Shown here piece by piece: positions 13,464 to 23,400 of a stretch of DNA of 41,949 nucleotides. The stretch is taken from assembly GCF_030247655.1 (NCBI RefSeq), contig NZ_JAOTRZ010000006.1, positions 1 to 41,949 on the forward strand. The letters are read 5' to 3'. Source of the stretch: Trichlorobacter sp. Its GTDB lineage: Bacteria; Desulfobacterota; Desulfuromonadia; Geobacterales; Pseudopelobacteraceae. A program made the translations under genes and the position numbers. Position 1 is the first letter of the stretch. Each line of letters begins with the position of its first letter. The notes under the pieces were generated by a model that was not told where the DNA came from, searched no databases, and saw only the letters and a program-made list of their open reading frames with translations.

Positions 13464-14733
13464 AAAACTCTGCCAAGGCCTGTTCACCCAGCTGTGAGGC
13501 CTTGATCTTCCACTTATCACCGTTAATCACCAGTGCCACCAATGCAATTTGCGGTTGATCTGCCGGTGCATAGGCGGCAAACCAGGAATAGTGCCCCTTG
13601 GGGTTGTCGCCATCAATGGAACCGGTCTTGGCCGCGATCTTCATATCGCTGGTCAGCCTGCGTCCTTCATAGGTGTGAAACGCCTTGCGAGATGTGCCGC
13701 TGGTGACTGTGGTCAGTAACATGCGAGTCAGGCTGTCGGCAGTCTCCGGGCTGATAACCTTTGTCACCTCGCGGCTGGCCGGTACCTTCAGCTCCTTACC
13801 GTTACGGGTCGCCTGATCAACCAGCCGGGGTGCCATCATGGTGCCACGGTTGGCAATGGCAGCGGTAATGGCTGCAGCATGTATCGGAGAAACCTGCAGG
13901 CCGTGATCCAGACCGCAGCCCTGTAGACGCAGATCGTGGGTGGTTGCAACGGCGGGAGCCGGGCTGGGAGCCGCCGGAACGCCGGGCAATAACAGGCTGC
14001 GGTTAAAACCGAAGCGGTCACAGGTCTGTTTGAGCTGCTCTTTGCCAAGCAGATCACTGGCGATCATGCCGTAAACCGGGTTGACTGACTTTCCCATCGC
14101 CTCAGTTACATCCATCTTGTTGTTGCGGCCTCTGGGGGATGGGTCCCAATTCTTGGGGGTTTCAGAGACCAGACGCCCCCGGAATTCCAGCACGCTGGCC
14201 GGGTTTATCTTGTTGTTTTCCAAGGCAGATGCAGCCGTTACCATCTTGAACAGTGAGGCCATCGGGTAGACCTGATAGGCGGCCTGTTGTTGCCAATTCG
14301 GGTCAACAGCTGAATAACCCGTAAGGGATAACACCCTGCCGGTGGTTGGTTCTATGGCAACAAAAACCGCGTAGTTGGGACGGGTTGCGGCAAGAAACCT
14401 CTGTAGCCGTTGTTGCAGTTCCGGCTTGATTGAAAGCCGGAGCGACGTGCCGTAGGGGGCGGTGTCGGTCAGGGTCTCTCCCGAGCTAACGGCAGCAGGA
14501 AGCAGGCCGCTGGCGGTGGCAAACAGATCATCTCCCAGTGAAACCGGTTGCGGTTTCAGTTCTGTTTTTGCTCTAAAACCTTGCCAGTAGGAAATCGCCT
14601 GAGCGCCTTTACGAACCGCTACAACCGTTAGAGGGATTATCAGCAGGGCAAGGGCAGTACAGAGGGCCAGATTTTTCCAGTAACGCTGGAAAAACGTCTT
14701 TTGGGGTCGGATCAGATGTTTGAAATCTTGCAT
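13447..14733 (-). CDS. Penicillin-binding transpeptidase (class B-like, reduced)
   Basis: 428 residues with a short cytoplasmic start, one membrane anchor (about 24-44, CTALALLIIPLTVVAV) and a periplasmic penicillin-binding transpeptidase domain. The catalytic triad of motifs is complete: SLFK with Ser160 and Lys163, SVN at 216-218 and KTG at 369-371. It should cross-link peptidoglycan peptides. It has no recognisable PBP dimerisation or glycosyltransferase domain, so it is smaller than PBP2/FtsI (about 570-630 residues) and resembles PbpA-like stand-alone transpeptidases. No Shine-Dalgarno precedes ATG 14733; a near-consensus promoter abuts the start codon. It is convergent with lpxH. Confidence 0.9.
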   Translation of the reverse strand: MQDFKHLIRPQKTFFQRYWKNLALCTALALLIIPLTVVAVRKGAQAISYWQGFRAKTELKPQPVSLGDDLFATASGLLPAAVSSGETLTDTAPYGTSLRLSIKPELQQRLQRFLAATRPNYAVFVAIEPTTGRVLSLTGYSAVDPNWQQQAAYQVYPMASLFKMVTAASALENNKINPASVLEFRGRLVSETPKNWDPSPRGRNNKMDVTEAMGKSVNPVYGMIASDLLGKEQLKQTCDRFGFNRSLLLPGVPAAPSPAPAVATTHDLRLQGCGLDHGLQVSPIHAAAITAAIANRGTMMAPRLVDQATRNGKELKVPASREVTKVISPETADSLTRMLLTTVTSGTSRKAFHTYEGRRLTSDMKIAAKTGSIDGDNPKGHYSWFAAYAPADQPQIALVALVINGDKWKIKASQLGEQALAEFFRQGK

Positions 14734-14739
14734 TTAAAA

Positions 14740-14769
14740 ACTATAGGCTAATCGTAGGGGTGGTGTCAA
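14740..14769 (-). promoter_or_regulatory. Strong sigma70 promoter of the PBP gene, leaderless configuration
   Basis: On the minus strand TTGACA (14769-14764), an 18-base spacer, TATAGT (14745-14740), then six bases and the ATG at 14733. The start of transcription should fall on or next to the A of the start codon. Confidence 0.75.
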
Positions 14770-14852
14770 TCCGTGTCAGGTGCTATTTGAGGGTTCTCCC
14801 GATACGATTGGCATCGCCTCCCTCGCCAATCACCCCGCCATATTTTTGCCTT

Positions 14853-14899
14853 TGTCCGGGATTCCCCGGACAGACAAACCGGTGTGCCTCCTGTATAGG
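14853..14899 (+). promoter_or_regulatory. Promoter with palindromic operator, upstream of receiver gene and P1
   Basis: A perfect palindrome TGTCCGGG-ATTC-CCCGGACA (14853-14872) borders a weak -35 (CAGACA, 14871-14876), a 17-base spacer and a -10 TATAGG (14894-14899). The palindrome and its flanks are repeated almost base for base at 29571-29616, upstream of P4. Placement next to the -35 suits an activator of the NarL type. The region 14734-14852 otherwise only carries the divergent PBP promoter. Confidence 0.65.
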
Positions 14900-14941
14900 A
14901 AGATACGACCCTTCCTAAACCAGACAGAGCAGGAGAACCAT

Positions 14942-15373
14942 GTGGCACGCCTATTTCTGATTGATAACCATCCTGCGGTCCGACAGGGGCTGCAGCTGTT
15001 GCTGCAGGAGTCCCACCACGTCATCTGCGGCGAAGCTGGCTGCAGCGCCGAGGCGCAGAAACAGCTGGCGGAGTCCGGCGCTGATCTGGTGCTGCTTGAT
15101 CTTGTGCTGGGCGCAGAAAACGGGCTTGAGCTGATACCGGCGGCACGCCAACACGGTATCAGTGTGCTGGTTTACTCCATGCTGGAAGATGCAGAGAGTA
15201 TTTCCGGGGCCTTTGCCGCTGGCGCCACCGGTTATGTAACCAAATGTGAGCCTGATGAGGCCCTGCTTGCCGCTGTAACAGACCTGCTGAGCGGGAAGCG
15301 TCACATCAGCCCACGGGCTGCCCAGAGTCTGGCAAACCGGACCTTGTCAGCCGCTAAAAACGATCAGATCTGA
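14942..15373 (+). CDS. Receiver-only response regulator, NarL type without output domain
   Basis: 143 residues from GTG 14942, six bases after AGGAG; the open frame upstream of it has no ribosome site and is not protein-like. It is a CheY-like receiver with phospho-acceptor Asp53 (LLDLVLG) and the conserved Lys (YVTKCEP). In the metal-binding pair the second Asp is Asn (LIDNHPAV), where the paralogue at 28895 has LIDDHPAV. It aligns with that regulator through SPRAAQSLANR, then ends where the paralogue goes on into its LuxR-type DNA-binding domain. It therefore cannot bind DNA that way. It may be a decayed copy, a phosphate sink or a titrating partner. It precedes P1 by 36 bases, under the shared palindrome promoter. 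Confidence 0.85.
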   Translation: MARLFLIDNHPAVRQGLQLLLQESHHVICGEAGCSAEAQKQLAESGADLVLLDLVLGAENGLELIPAARQHGISVLVYSMLEDAESISGAFAAGATGYVTKCEPDEALLAAVTDLLSGKRHISPRAAQSLANRTLSAAKNDQI

Positions 15374-15409
15374 TTTTTGCATTTTTAAGTTAAAGCCGGG
15401 GAGGATGGT

Positions 15410-18400
15410 ATGGTGCGACAATTGAAACTGATGTTGGTGCTGCTGGCTGTATTCTTTGTAAGCTTGATTACTGTTCCGGCACAGGCGGGCATCCCTGCGC
15501 TTACAGTTCCGGCCACCAGCAACCTTGGGGCCAACCAGGTCACCCTGACCGTGCAGGCCAGTGAAAACGGCACCGGCTATATTACGCTGCTGCCCGGAAG
15601 TAGCACAGCGTGCGGCACCGGCGCGCAGGTGAAAGACGGCCTTGACAGCAACGGCAGTCCGGCTTTTCGACGTGGATCTTTAAAGCTTTCTGCCAATTCC
15701 TCCGGCAGCTACACCATAGCTAACCTGATCCAGACGACAAATTACACCGCCTGCTTTACCGCCGATGACGGCACATCCCTGCAGTCGACCCCGGCGACGG
15801 CAAATCTGACCACAGTTGCCGCCGCAACCTACAGCAATCCGGTATGGGGGCTGCTGGGTAATCCCGGTTTTACAAGCAGTAGCGACTATCATGCACTTGC
15901 TTATGCACCGGATGGCACACCGTATCTGGCGTATTCGTACAATACATCCGGTACGGTGCTGAAGTGGGATGGCGCTGGCTGGGTTACCGTGGGGAGTCCG
16001 GGATTTTTCACGAGTGATTATCCCATGTCTCTGGTTTTTGCTCCGAATGGAACCCCCTATATTGCGTATGAAGATTCCGTAAACGGCATGAAAGCCACCG
16101 TAAAGAAATTTGACGGCAACGACTGGGCTCCTGTGGGAGATGCCGGGTTTTCATCTGGTACCATGGATTTTATGGCTTTGGCGATTGCCCCGGACGGGAC
16201 CCCATATACTGCTTTTACTGAATTTGAAAGTAACATTACCAGGGTAATGAGATATGACGGCAGCAGTTGGACTCCCGTGGGTGGGATTGCATTTTCAGAT
16301 GCGACAAGAGCGGCTCTCGTATTTTCACTGAAATTCAGCCCGGCCGGAGTTCCATATATCTCGTATCTCAACTATGTCCCAGGTGAAGCTTCTGGTATGA
16401 CAATCGGTGTAAAAAGGTTAAACAGCGATAGTTGGGAGCTGGTGGGAAACCCGGCGTTTCCATATTTCCCCGAAGGGGGGATTGCGTTCCCGTTGGCCTT
16501 TGCTCCTGACGGCACCCCCTATCTGGTCTATCCGGATGCAGCAAACGCTAGTAAAGCCACGGTGATGAAGTTTAACGGCAGCAGCTGGGATCTGGTGGGA
16601 AGCGCCGGATTTACACCTGTAGCAGGCTGGGATTTCTCCCTGGCATTCGCACCTGATGGCGCCCCCTATCTGGCATATGCAGGTAGCGGCCCCCAAAGCG
16701 GTGTAATGAAATATACCGGCGGCAGTTGGATTACGGTCGGGGACGCCGGGATCATGAAAGCTAGATACACATCCCTGGCATTTGCTCCTGATGGCACTCC
16801 CACTGTGGCCTTTAGGGACCTTCAATTTGGCAATAAAATTACCGTAATGCGTTTTGCAAACCCTCCTGTCCCGCCGGTGCTCACCTCCATCTCTCCATCC
16901 AGCGGCCTTGCTGATGTCAATACAAACGTAACCATAACCGGTGTCGGTTTTAGCAATGCATTGCGTGTGATGTTTGGCAGCAAAAATGCCATAAGTTTTG
17001 TCGTCAACTCAGACAGCCAGATCACCGCCGTGGCTCCTACGGCGGCAACTGGTGATGTGGTAGATGTTACGGTTACAACCTACAACGGTACCAGCGCCAC
17101 CAGCAGCGCCGATCTGTTTACCTACGGCAAGCATGCCCAGAACGCTATCTTTACTGCAGCCCCTGTCATTTTTATTGGGGGAACCGGCGTTGTCAGCGCA
17201 CATTCTTCGCTTGATGACGCATTGTTACACCTTCCTGCAACCTACAGCTCACTGACCCCGGAAACCTGTACCATAACAAGTTCATACACAATCGATACCC
17301 CCTTTACTGGTTCCCCCTTTGAGTACGTTAGTATGTCTCTTCATAAAATTACGGATTACGCAGTGATCAAAGCTGATAAAGAAGGTACCTGCACTATTGC
17401 GGTCGATTTTCCTGAAACTACGGATCATGCCGCGGTACGGGGGACTCAATCTATCACCATAATCCCTGCTGTAGCGCCACCCCTCACAGCTCCGACACTA
17501 TCCAATCTGGGGGCCAACCAGGCTACCCTTACCTTCCAGGCCAGCTATGACAGCATCGGCTGGTTTACCCTGCTCGCCGGCAGCAACGTCCCCTGCGGCA
17601 GCGCTAATCAGGTGAAGGCCGGCCTTGACTCCGCCAACAATACGGCCTACAGACGTGGCTCGCTCTCACTTATCGGAAGCACTCCCGGTCACTACACGGT
17701 CAGAAACCTGTCAGGTAATACGCAGTACACAATCTGTTTCATAGCAGACAACAGCATGATTCAGCCGACACCGGTAGCCGTCAATTTTACAACCAATGCA
17801 GCAAAGAGCTTTGCCCTTCCTGTATGGGTAGTTTCAACGTACCAAGCCGAGTATCAGTTCCCCAGTGTTGGCGGCATCAGCTTCGCTCCGGACGGCGCCC
17901 TCTACGTGGCGTATAATAAGGATGATTCAAATACGGTTTATTCTAAGACTCACCAACAAGTAGATCGAATTGTCGGCAACAATGCATATCATCTAAATAA
18001 GTTTAATTTGTTAACATGGACAGGGTATATCGGTACTGTCACTCCTGTATTCGCTCCGGATGGAACACTGTCCATCATAGATGCTCGCTCAGTGCAATCA
18101 TTTATCTCTTACGGCGGGGGCAAGGGATGGAATAAAAAACAGTTAACCACGGAAGATATTTTTAGTGGGAGCGTCGCCTTTGCTCCCAACGGAGAATTAT
18201 ACGTGGGGGCAAAGGTAGTTCCTCATGAGTTTGGTGGTATAGATTTGGATCTGGTGCGCAGATTTGATGGTACAAACTGGGTTGATGTCGGCACGCAGTC
18301 GCTATTGCAGAATCCAGGGAAGTATCCTTATAACTTCATTGCTTTTGCCCCGGATGGCAGTCTCTATCTGGCAGGTAACCAAAAAATTCTGAGGTTTGAC

Positions 18401-20293
18401 GGCAGCGACTGGGTCACCGTGGGGGAGTTGTCTGCTGATATTACTGCATTTGCCTTTGCTCCTGACGGAACACTCTGGGTGGCTGCAGGATCACCAAGTA
18501 AAATCTACAAATTTAATGGCAGTAACTGGTTCGATATGGGTTCCGATGGTACCACGAGCGGACGTGGGGGGGGCACTTCCATAGCCATTGCTCCCGATGG
18601 TACTCCGGTTATTGCCGGAAGCGATGGTATTTGGCCGGAAAAAGTATATGTAAAGAAATTGAGCGGCAGTAGTTGGGTGTCGCTGGCAGATCTGGATTTA
18701 CCGGATAATATGTCTAGATTGAATAACTCCAGGACTGTTGCTGTTACCTTTAGCCCGGATGGCACCCCGTATGTGGCATACGCTCCTTTTTCTCCTGATA
18801 CCTACAAAGTACTGCGTCTGGTTGATACCGCACAGTATGTCACCTACAACGGCAATGGCAACAGCAGCGGCACGGTGCCGGTTGACACTACCGGCTATGC
18901 CCTGAACGCCACAGCAACGGTTTTGGGTAATAGCGGCGCACTGGCAAAAAACGGTTATGTCTTTAACGGTTGGAACACTGCTGCTGACGGCAGCGGCACC
19001 AGCTACCAGCCTGGCGCAACCTTTGTCATGGCTGCCAGCAGCACCCTCTACGCCCAGTGGGCTGCCCCGGTTGCGCCGCCGTCAGGGCTGGTCTCCTGGT
19101 GGCGAGGTGAGGGAAACGGGCTGGATGTTCTGGGAACAAACAACGCCACGCTCCATAGTACCACCAACTTTAGCTTTGCATCCGGCAAGGTTGGTCAGGC
19201 CTTCAGCTTCAGCGGTGCGATCTCTGAATACCTTGATGCGCCCAGCAGTGCTTCACTCAACTTCGGCACGGGTGGCTTTGCCATCGCCACCTGGATCAAG
19301 TCCAACGACAACGACAGCTACCGGCGGCTTGTTACCAAACGTACCGGTGGTACCTGGTACTCTTTAGCTCTTAACGGTGGCAAGGCCTTCTTTGAAATTG
19401 CCGCTGGGGTTAATTGTACCTCTTCCACCACTGTTGCCGATGGTAAGTGGCATCATATCGTGGTCAGCAGGGATCAGGCCGGTACTTCTCCCCGCAAATA
19501 CCACCTGTACATCGACGGTGTTGAGAACACGTCTCTGGCCGACAGCGGCCTGAACCTGGATAACAGTGCCCCACTTGAGTTGGGTAAATGGTATACGGAG
19601 TCCCATGGTGGCACCTACGCCGGCCTGATGGATGAGGTGCAGATCTTTAACCGTTCCCTGACCGCCGCAGAAATCCATGGTATCTACAATGCCGGCAGCG
19701 CCGGGCTGGCATTAACGCCAACCGTCACCAACATCTCTCCATCCAGCGGCTTTGCATCTGGCGGAACCAGTGTCACCATTACCGGAACCGGCCTGAGCGG
19801 GGCTACTGCCGTCAACTTCGGCGCAACGGATGCCACCGGATTTTCTGTCACCTCCGACATCCAGGCAACCGCCACCTCTCCAGCCGGTGTAATCGGCCAG
19901 ACCGTAGATGTCACCGTCACCACCCCCGGCGGCACCAGCGCCACCAACAGTGCGGATCAGTTCACTTACACCCTGCAGTACCAGGCCAAAAACCAGACTA
20001 CCGGCAACTCCTACACCACCCTGGCCGAGGCGATCACTGCTGAATCAACATCAATTGCTGAGGATATCCGGGCCTATGGCGGCCAGTTTGATGGCGCCAT
20101 TACTCTGGCGACATCGCTTAACCTGTACGGTGGTTATGATGACCTGTTTAGCGTTAAGGGCAGCCTGCCCACTACCCTGAACGGCAGCCTGACGTTGAGC
20201 GGAGGAACGGCAAAGGTTGATAGCGTCACGGTGAAAGGTGTCTTGACCATCAAGGGCGGCAGCCTGCAGGTGAACGGGGTAACAGTGCAGTAG
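15410..20293 (+). CDS. P1: giant secreted protein, two seven-bladed propellers + InlB repeat + LamG + IPT/TIG + GGY C-terminal domain
   Basis: 1627 residues. The signal peptide ends about residue 26 (VPAQA). Order: Fn3-like domain (30-135); seven propeller repeats with the FAPDGTPYLAY motif (about 145-485); IPT/TIG (490-570); an Ig-like stretch; a second Fn3-like domain (about 700-810); seven more propeller repeats (815-1140); an InlB-type repeat (VTYNGNGNSSG, then FNGWNTAADGSG); LamG lectin fold (SGLVSWWRGEGN, 1224-1430); IPT/TIG (1437-1520); and the shared C-terminal domain (1523-1627). GGGGAGGA precedes ATG 15410. The function is unknown; the modules suggest extracellular carbohydrate or surface binding. 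It is the only P1-P3 member without a DUF1566 domain. The leader and first codons match those of P4. Confidence 0.9.
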   Translation: MVRQLKLMLVLLAVFFVSLITVPAQAGIPALTVPATSNLGANQVTLTVQASENGTGYITLLPGSSTACGTGAQVKDGLDSNGSPAFRRGSLKLSANSSGSYTIANLIQTTNYTACFTADDGTSLQSTPATANLTTVAAATYSNPVWGLLGNPGFTSSSDYHALAYAPDGTPYLAYSYNTSGTVLKWDGAGWVTVGSPGFFTSDYPMSLVFAPNGTPYIAYEDSVNGMKATVKKFDGNDWAPVGDAGFSSGTMDFMALAIAPDGTPYTAFTEFESNITRVMRYDGSSWTPVGGIAFSDATRAALVFSLKFSPAGVPYISYLNYVPGEASGMTIGVKRLNSDSWELVGNPAFPYFPEGGIAFPLAFAPDGTPYLVYPDAANASKATVMKFNGSSWDLVGSAGFTPVAGWDFSLAFAPDGAPYLAYAGSGPQSGVMKYTGGSWITVGDAGIMKARYTSLAFAPDGTPTVAFRDLQFGNKITVMRFANPPVPPVLTSISPSSGLADVNTNVTITGVGFSNALRVMFGSKNAISFVVNSDSQITAVAPTAATGDVVDVTVTTYNGTSATSSADLFTYGKHAQNAIFTAAPVIFIGGTGVVSAHSSLDDALLHLPATYSSLTPETCTITSSYTIDTPFTGSPFEYVSMSLHKITDYAVIKADKEGTCTIAVDFPETTDHAAVRGTQSITIIPAVAPPLTAPTLSNLGANQATLTFQASYDSIGWFTLLAGSNVPCGSANQVKAGLDSANNTAYRRGSLSLIGSTPGHYTVRNLSGNTQYTICFIADNSMIQPTPVAVNFTTNAAKSFALPVWVVSTYQAEYQFPSVGGISFAPDGALYVAYNKDDSNTVYSKTHQQVDRIVGNNAYHLNKFNLLTWTGYIGTVTPVFAPDGTLSIIDARSVQSFISYGGGKGWNKKQLTTEDIFSGSVAFAPNGELYVGAKVVPHEFGGIDLDLVRRFDGTNWVDVGTQSLLQNPGKYPYNFIAFAPDGSLYLAGNQKILRFDGSDWVTVGELSADITAFAFAPDGTLWVAAGSPSKIYKFNGSNWFDMGSDGTTSGRGGGTSIAIAPDGTPVIAGSDGIWPEKVYVKKLSGSSWVSLADLDLPDNMSRLNNSRTVAVTFSPDGTPYVAYAPFSPDTYKVLRLVDTAQYVTYNGNGNSSGTVPVDTTGYALNATATVLGNSGALAKNGYVFNGWNTAADGSGTSYQPGATFVMAASSTLYAQWAAPVAPPSGLVSWWRGEGNGLDVLGTNNATLHSTTNFSFASGKVGQAFSFSGAISEYLDAPSSASLNFGTGGFAIATWIKSNDNDSYRRLVTKRTGGTWYSLALNGGKAFFEIAAGVNCTSSTTVADGKWHHIVVSRDQAGTSPRKYHLYIDGVENTSLADSGLNLDNSAPLELGKWYTESHGGTYAGLMDEVQIFNRSLTAAEIHGIYNAGSAGLALTPTVTNISPSSGFASGGTSVTITGTGLSGATAVNFGATDATGFSVTSDIQATATSPAGVIGQTVDVTVTTPGGTSATNSADQFTYTLQYQAKNQTTGNSYTTLAEAITAESTSIAEDIRAYGGQFDGAITLATSLNLYGGYDDLFSVKGSLPTTLNGSLTLSGGTAKVDSVTVKGVLTIKGGSLQVNGVTVQ

Positions 20294-20319
20294 GGGATAG
20301 AAACCTGGAAAAGGTTTCA

Positions 20320-20400
20320 CCGCAGAGGGCGCAAAGATCGCAAAGGACTGAAAGTGCTAACTGACTGCTTTTCTTTTGTTTCCTTGCGTTCTTTTGCGGC
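20320..20400. repeat. GCAGAG-type palindromic intergenic element
   Basis: In the 160-base gap between P1 and P2, a left arm CCGCAGAGGGCGCAAAGATC (20320-20339) followed by GCAAAGGA is roughly complementary to a right arm TCCTTGCGTTCTTTTGCGGC (20381-20400). It is of the same type as the element at 9638-9844. No terminator with a T-run was seen after P1; a 6-bp GAAACC/GGTTTC hairpin at about 20300-20318 lacks one. Confidence 0.5.
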
Positions 20401-20453
20401 TGGACTACCGTGTTCAGATTTATGGGATTACACATTCTTCAGGGAGTTTAGGT

Positions 20454-23400
20454 ATGAAACAATTTAAACTGATGCTGGTGCTGCTGCTTTCCATGCTGCT
20501 GTTCTGCAACAGCCAAGCCTGGGCGCTACCCCGCTTTGTGGATCTGAACGACGGGACCGTACTGGACACCAGCAGCAGCCTGCGCTGGCTGCAGAATGCC
20601 AACTGTTTCAATCTACAGAACCTGGCTACTGCCATGTCATCTGCTTCCAATCTGTCATCACCTTCCTGTGGATTAACGGATGGCTCAATCTCAGGAGACT
20701 GGCGCCTGCCAACCCTTGATGAACTGCGTACGTTCACGAACGCCGGATATTTTGCTGCCTCCCTCAATGCAGCAGGATTTAGCAATGTCCAGGCTGCCAC
20801 GTACTGGTCTTCCAGTGAGAGTGTCTATGGTGCAGCCTATGGTCAGGTTCTTTACATGAACGACGGCAGTATCACCAATACGTTAAAGACATCTCTTAGT
20901 TCCGTGTGGCCCGTTCGTGGCGGACAGTATTGGGCATTAGATCCTTTGGTTGTTTGGGGTGCGGTTGATTTTGGTAGCCAGATTGTCGGCCTTACGTCAT
21001 CCGGCCATCCGTTTACGCTGAAAAACAGCGGTACAAACCAACTGTCTGTTACCTCAATCAGCCTGAACGGTAGCGATGCCGGACAGTTTACCCTTGCCAC
21101 CGGTGGAACAACCCCCTGTAGCAGCCTCACGTCCTTCACCCTGACTGGCGGTGCAAGCTGTACTGTGCTGGTCAGCGCCAAACCTACGAGCGCAGGCAGC
21201 AAGAACGCCAATCTAACCGTTACCGTAAATGGCGCTAGTACGGATGCCGCACTGAGCGTTACGGCTGTTGCCGCTGTTACTTACAACGATAACGGTAGCA
21301 CCTCAGGCGTTGTACCAACTGATAGCCAGGGATATCTTTCCGATGCAACCGTTACCGTACTTGCTAACGGCGGCGGGTTGGCAAAAAGCGGCTACATCTT
21401 TAACGGCTGGAACACGGCAGCCGATGGCAGCGGCACCAGCTACCAGCCCGGCGCAACCTTCAGCTATGCCGCGCCAGTTGTTTTATATGCCAAGTGGTCT
21501 GTGCCCACGGCTCCGCCAAACGGGCTGGTCAGTTGGTGGCGGGGAGAAGGCAACGCTACCGACACCCAGGGGAGAAATAACGGCACATTACAGGGTGGCG
21601 CTACCTATGTCCCCGGATTGGTGGGGCAAGCCTTCAATTTTGACAACGCCACAGCCCAGTATGTCAGCGTACCTTCCTCTTCATTCCTGAATATCTACGG
21701 CACCCATTCGGTCTCCTTCTGGGTCAAGCTCACCACGCTGCCGCCTGCCGGTAAAGCGTACTATGTGGTCAGTAAGTGGACCAATGCGGCAGAACATAAG
21801 CAGATCAACATCAACGCCGACGGAAAGGTTTTTTACCATCTGTTTGGCACAACCGCAGGTTCCGGTGTCACCTCAACCGCTGCCCTGCAAACCGGCGTCT
21901 GGACCCACGTAGCCGCAACCTATGATGGCGCAAATATGAAGATCTATATCAATGGGGCGCTAAGTGCCAGTACACCTGCCAATAATGATGTTGGTGACAG
22001 CAACGGCACCTTGTATTTGGGCAACAATCCCCAGATTGCAGCCGGCTATTCCGGCGCCAACTTCAACGGGCAGCTTGATGAAGTTGGCTGGTTCAACAGC
22101 GCCCTGTCCGCCTCGGACATAGCAAACATCTACAATGCCGGCAGCGCCGGTTGGGCTTTGCCCCGTTTTATTGACCTGAACGACGGCACCATGCTGGATA
22201 CCAGCAGCAGCCTGCGCTGGCTGAAGAATGCCAGTTGTTTGGGGAAACAGAAATGGGATGCGGCTATCTCCACAGCAGCCGGTCTGGCAGCGCCTGCGCC
22301 TGCATGCAGCCTGACGGATGGATCGTTGGCAGGTGACTGGCACCTGCCAACCATTGACGAGCTGCAAACCCTGGTTGCGCCCCCGGACAACCACCGTTAT
22401 GACACACTCAATGCAGCAGGCTTTGCTGATGTTCAGGCTTACTGGTATTGGTCCTCCAGTCCCTACATAGATATCTCAAATGTTGCCTGGGACGTAAAAT
22501 TGACCGACGGCAACTCGTATGTCGACGGCACGTTCAATGCTAGCTATGTTTGGCCCGTTCGAGGCGGACAGTACTGGTCATTGGATGCTTTGATTGTTTC
22601 AGGAACTGCTGATTTTGGGAGTGTGCCTGTCGGTTCTACATCATCCGGCCATTCATTTACCTTGAAAAATAGCTCGGCAAGCTCACAGTTGATCAGTTCC
22701 GTTACCCTGAGTGGCACTGATGCCAGCCAGTTTGCAGTGGCTACAGGAGGAGCCAACCCCTGCGGCAGCCTCACCTCGCTCAGCCTGGCTGGCGGCGCAA
22801 GCTGTACCGTGCTGGTCAGCGCCAAACCGACAATCATCGGTAGCAAAAGCGCCAACCTGACCGCTACTGTAGGTGGATTGAGTCTGAACGTCCCGTTGAC
22901 CGCCACTGGCGCAGCGCTGTCAGTCACCTATAACGGCAATGGCAACAGCAGCGGCACTGTACCGGTTGACAGCACCGGCTATGCCCTGAGTGCCACAGCC
23001 ACGGTTCTGGATAACAGCGGCGCACTGGCAAAGAGCGGCTACGCCTTTAATGGCTGGAACACGGCAGCCGATGGCAGTGGCACTACCTATCAGCCCGGCG
23101 CAAGCTTTAGCATTGCCGCGCCAACCACGCTGTATGCCAGGTGGATTGCCCCCATTGCGCCACCATCTGGGCTGGTCTCCTGGTGGCGAGGGGAAGGAAA
23201 TGGTCTGGATACGCGTGGAACAAACAACGCCACACTCCATAGCGCCACCAACTTTGCCTTTGCACTCGGCAAGGTTGGCCAGGCCTTCAGCTTTAGCGGT
23301 GCCACAACCGAATATGTTGATGCGCCGGACAGCGCCTCCCTCAACTTCGGCATGGGTGACTTTGCCGTCGCCACCTGGATCAAGACAACGCTCCCCTCCG

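Noticed and set aside
14780..14941. N-terminal extension of the receiver-only regulator from ATG 14780
   Set aside because: It would translate the palindrome promoter; the receiver fold begins right after GTG 14942, which has AGGAG six bases upstream.
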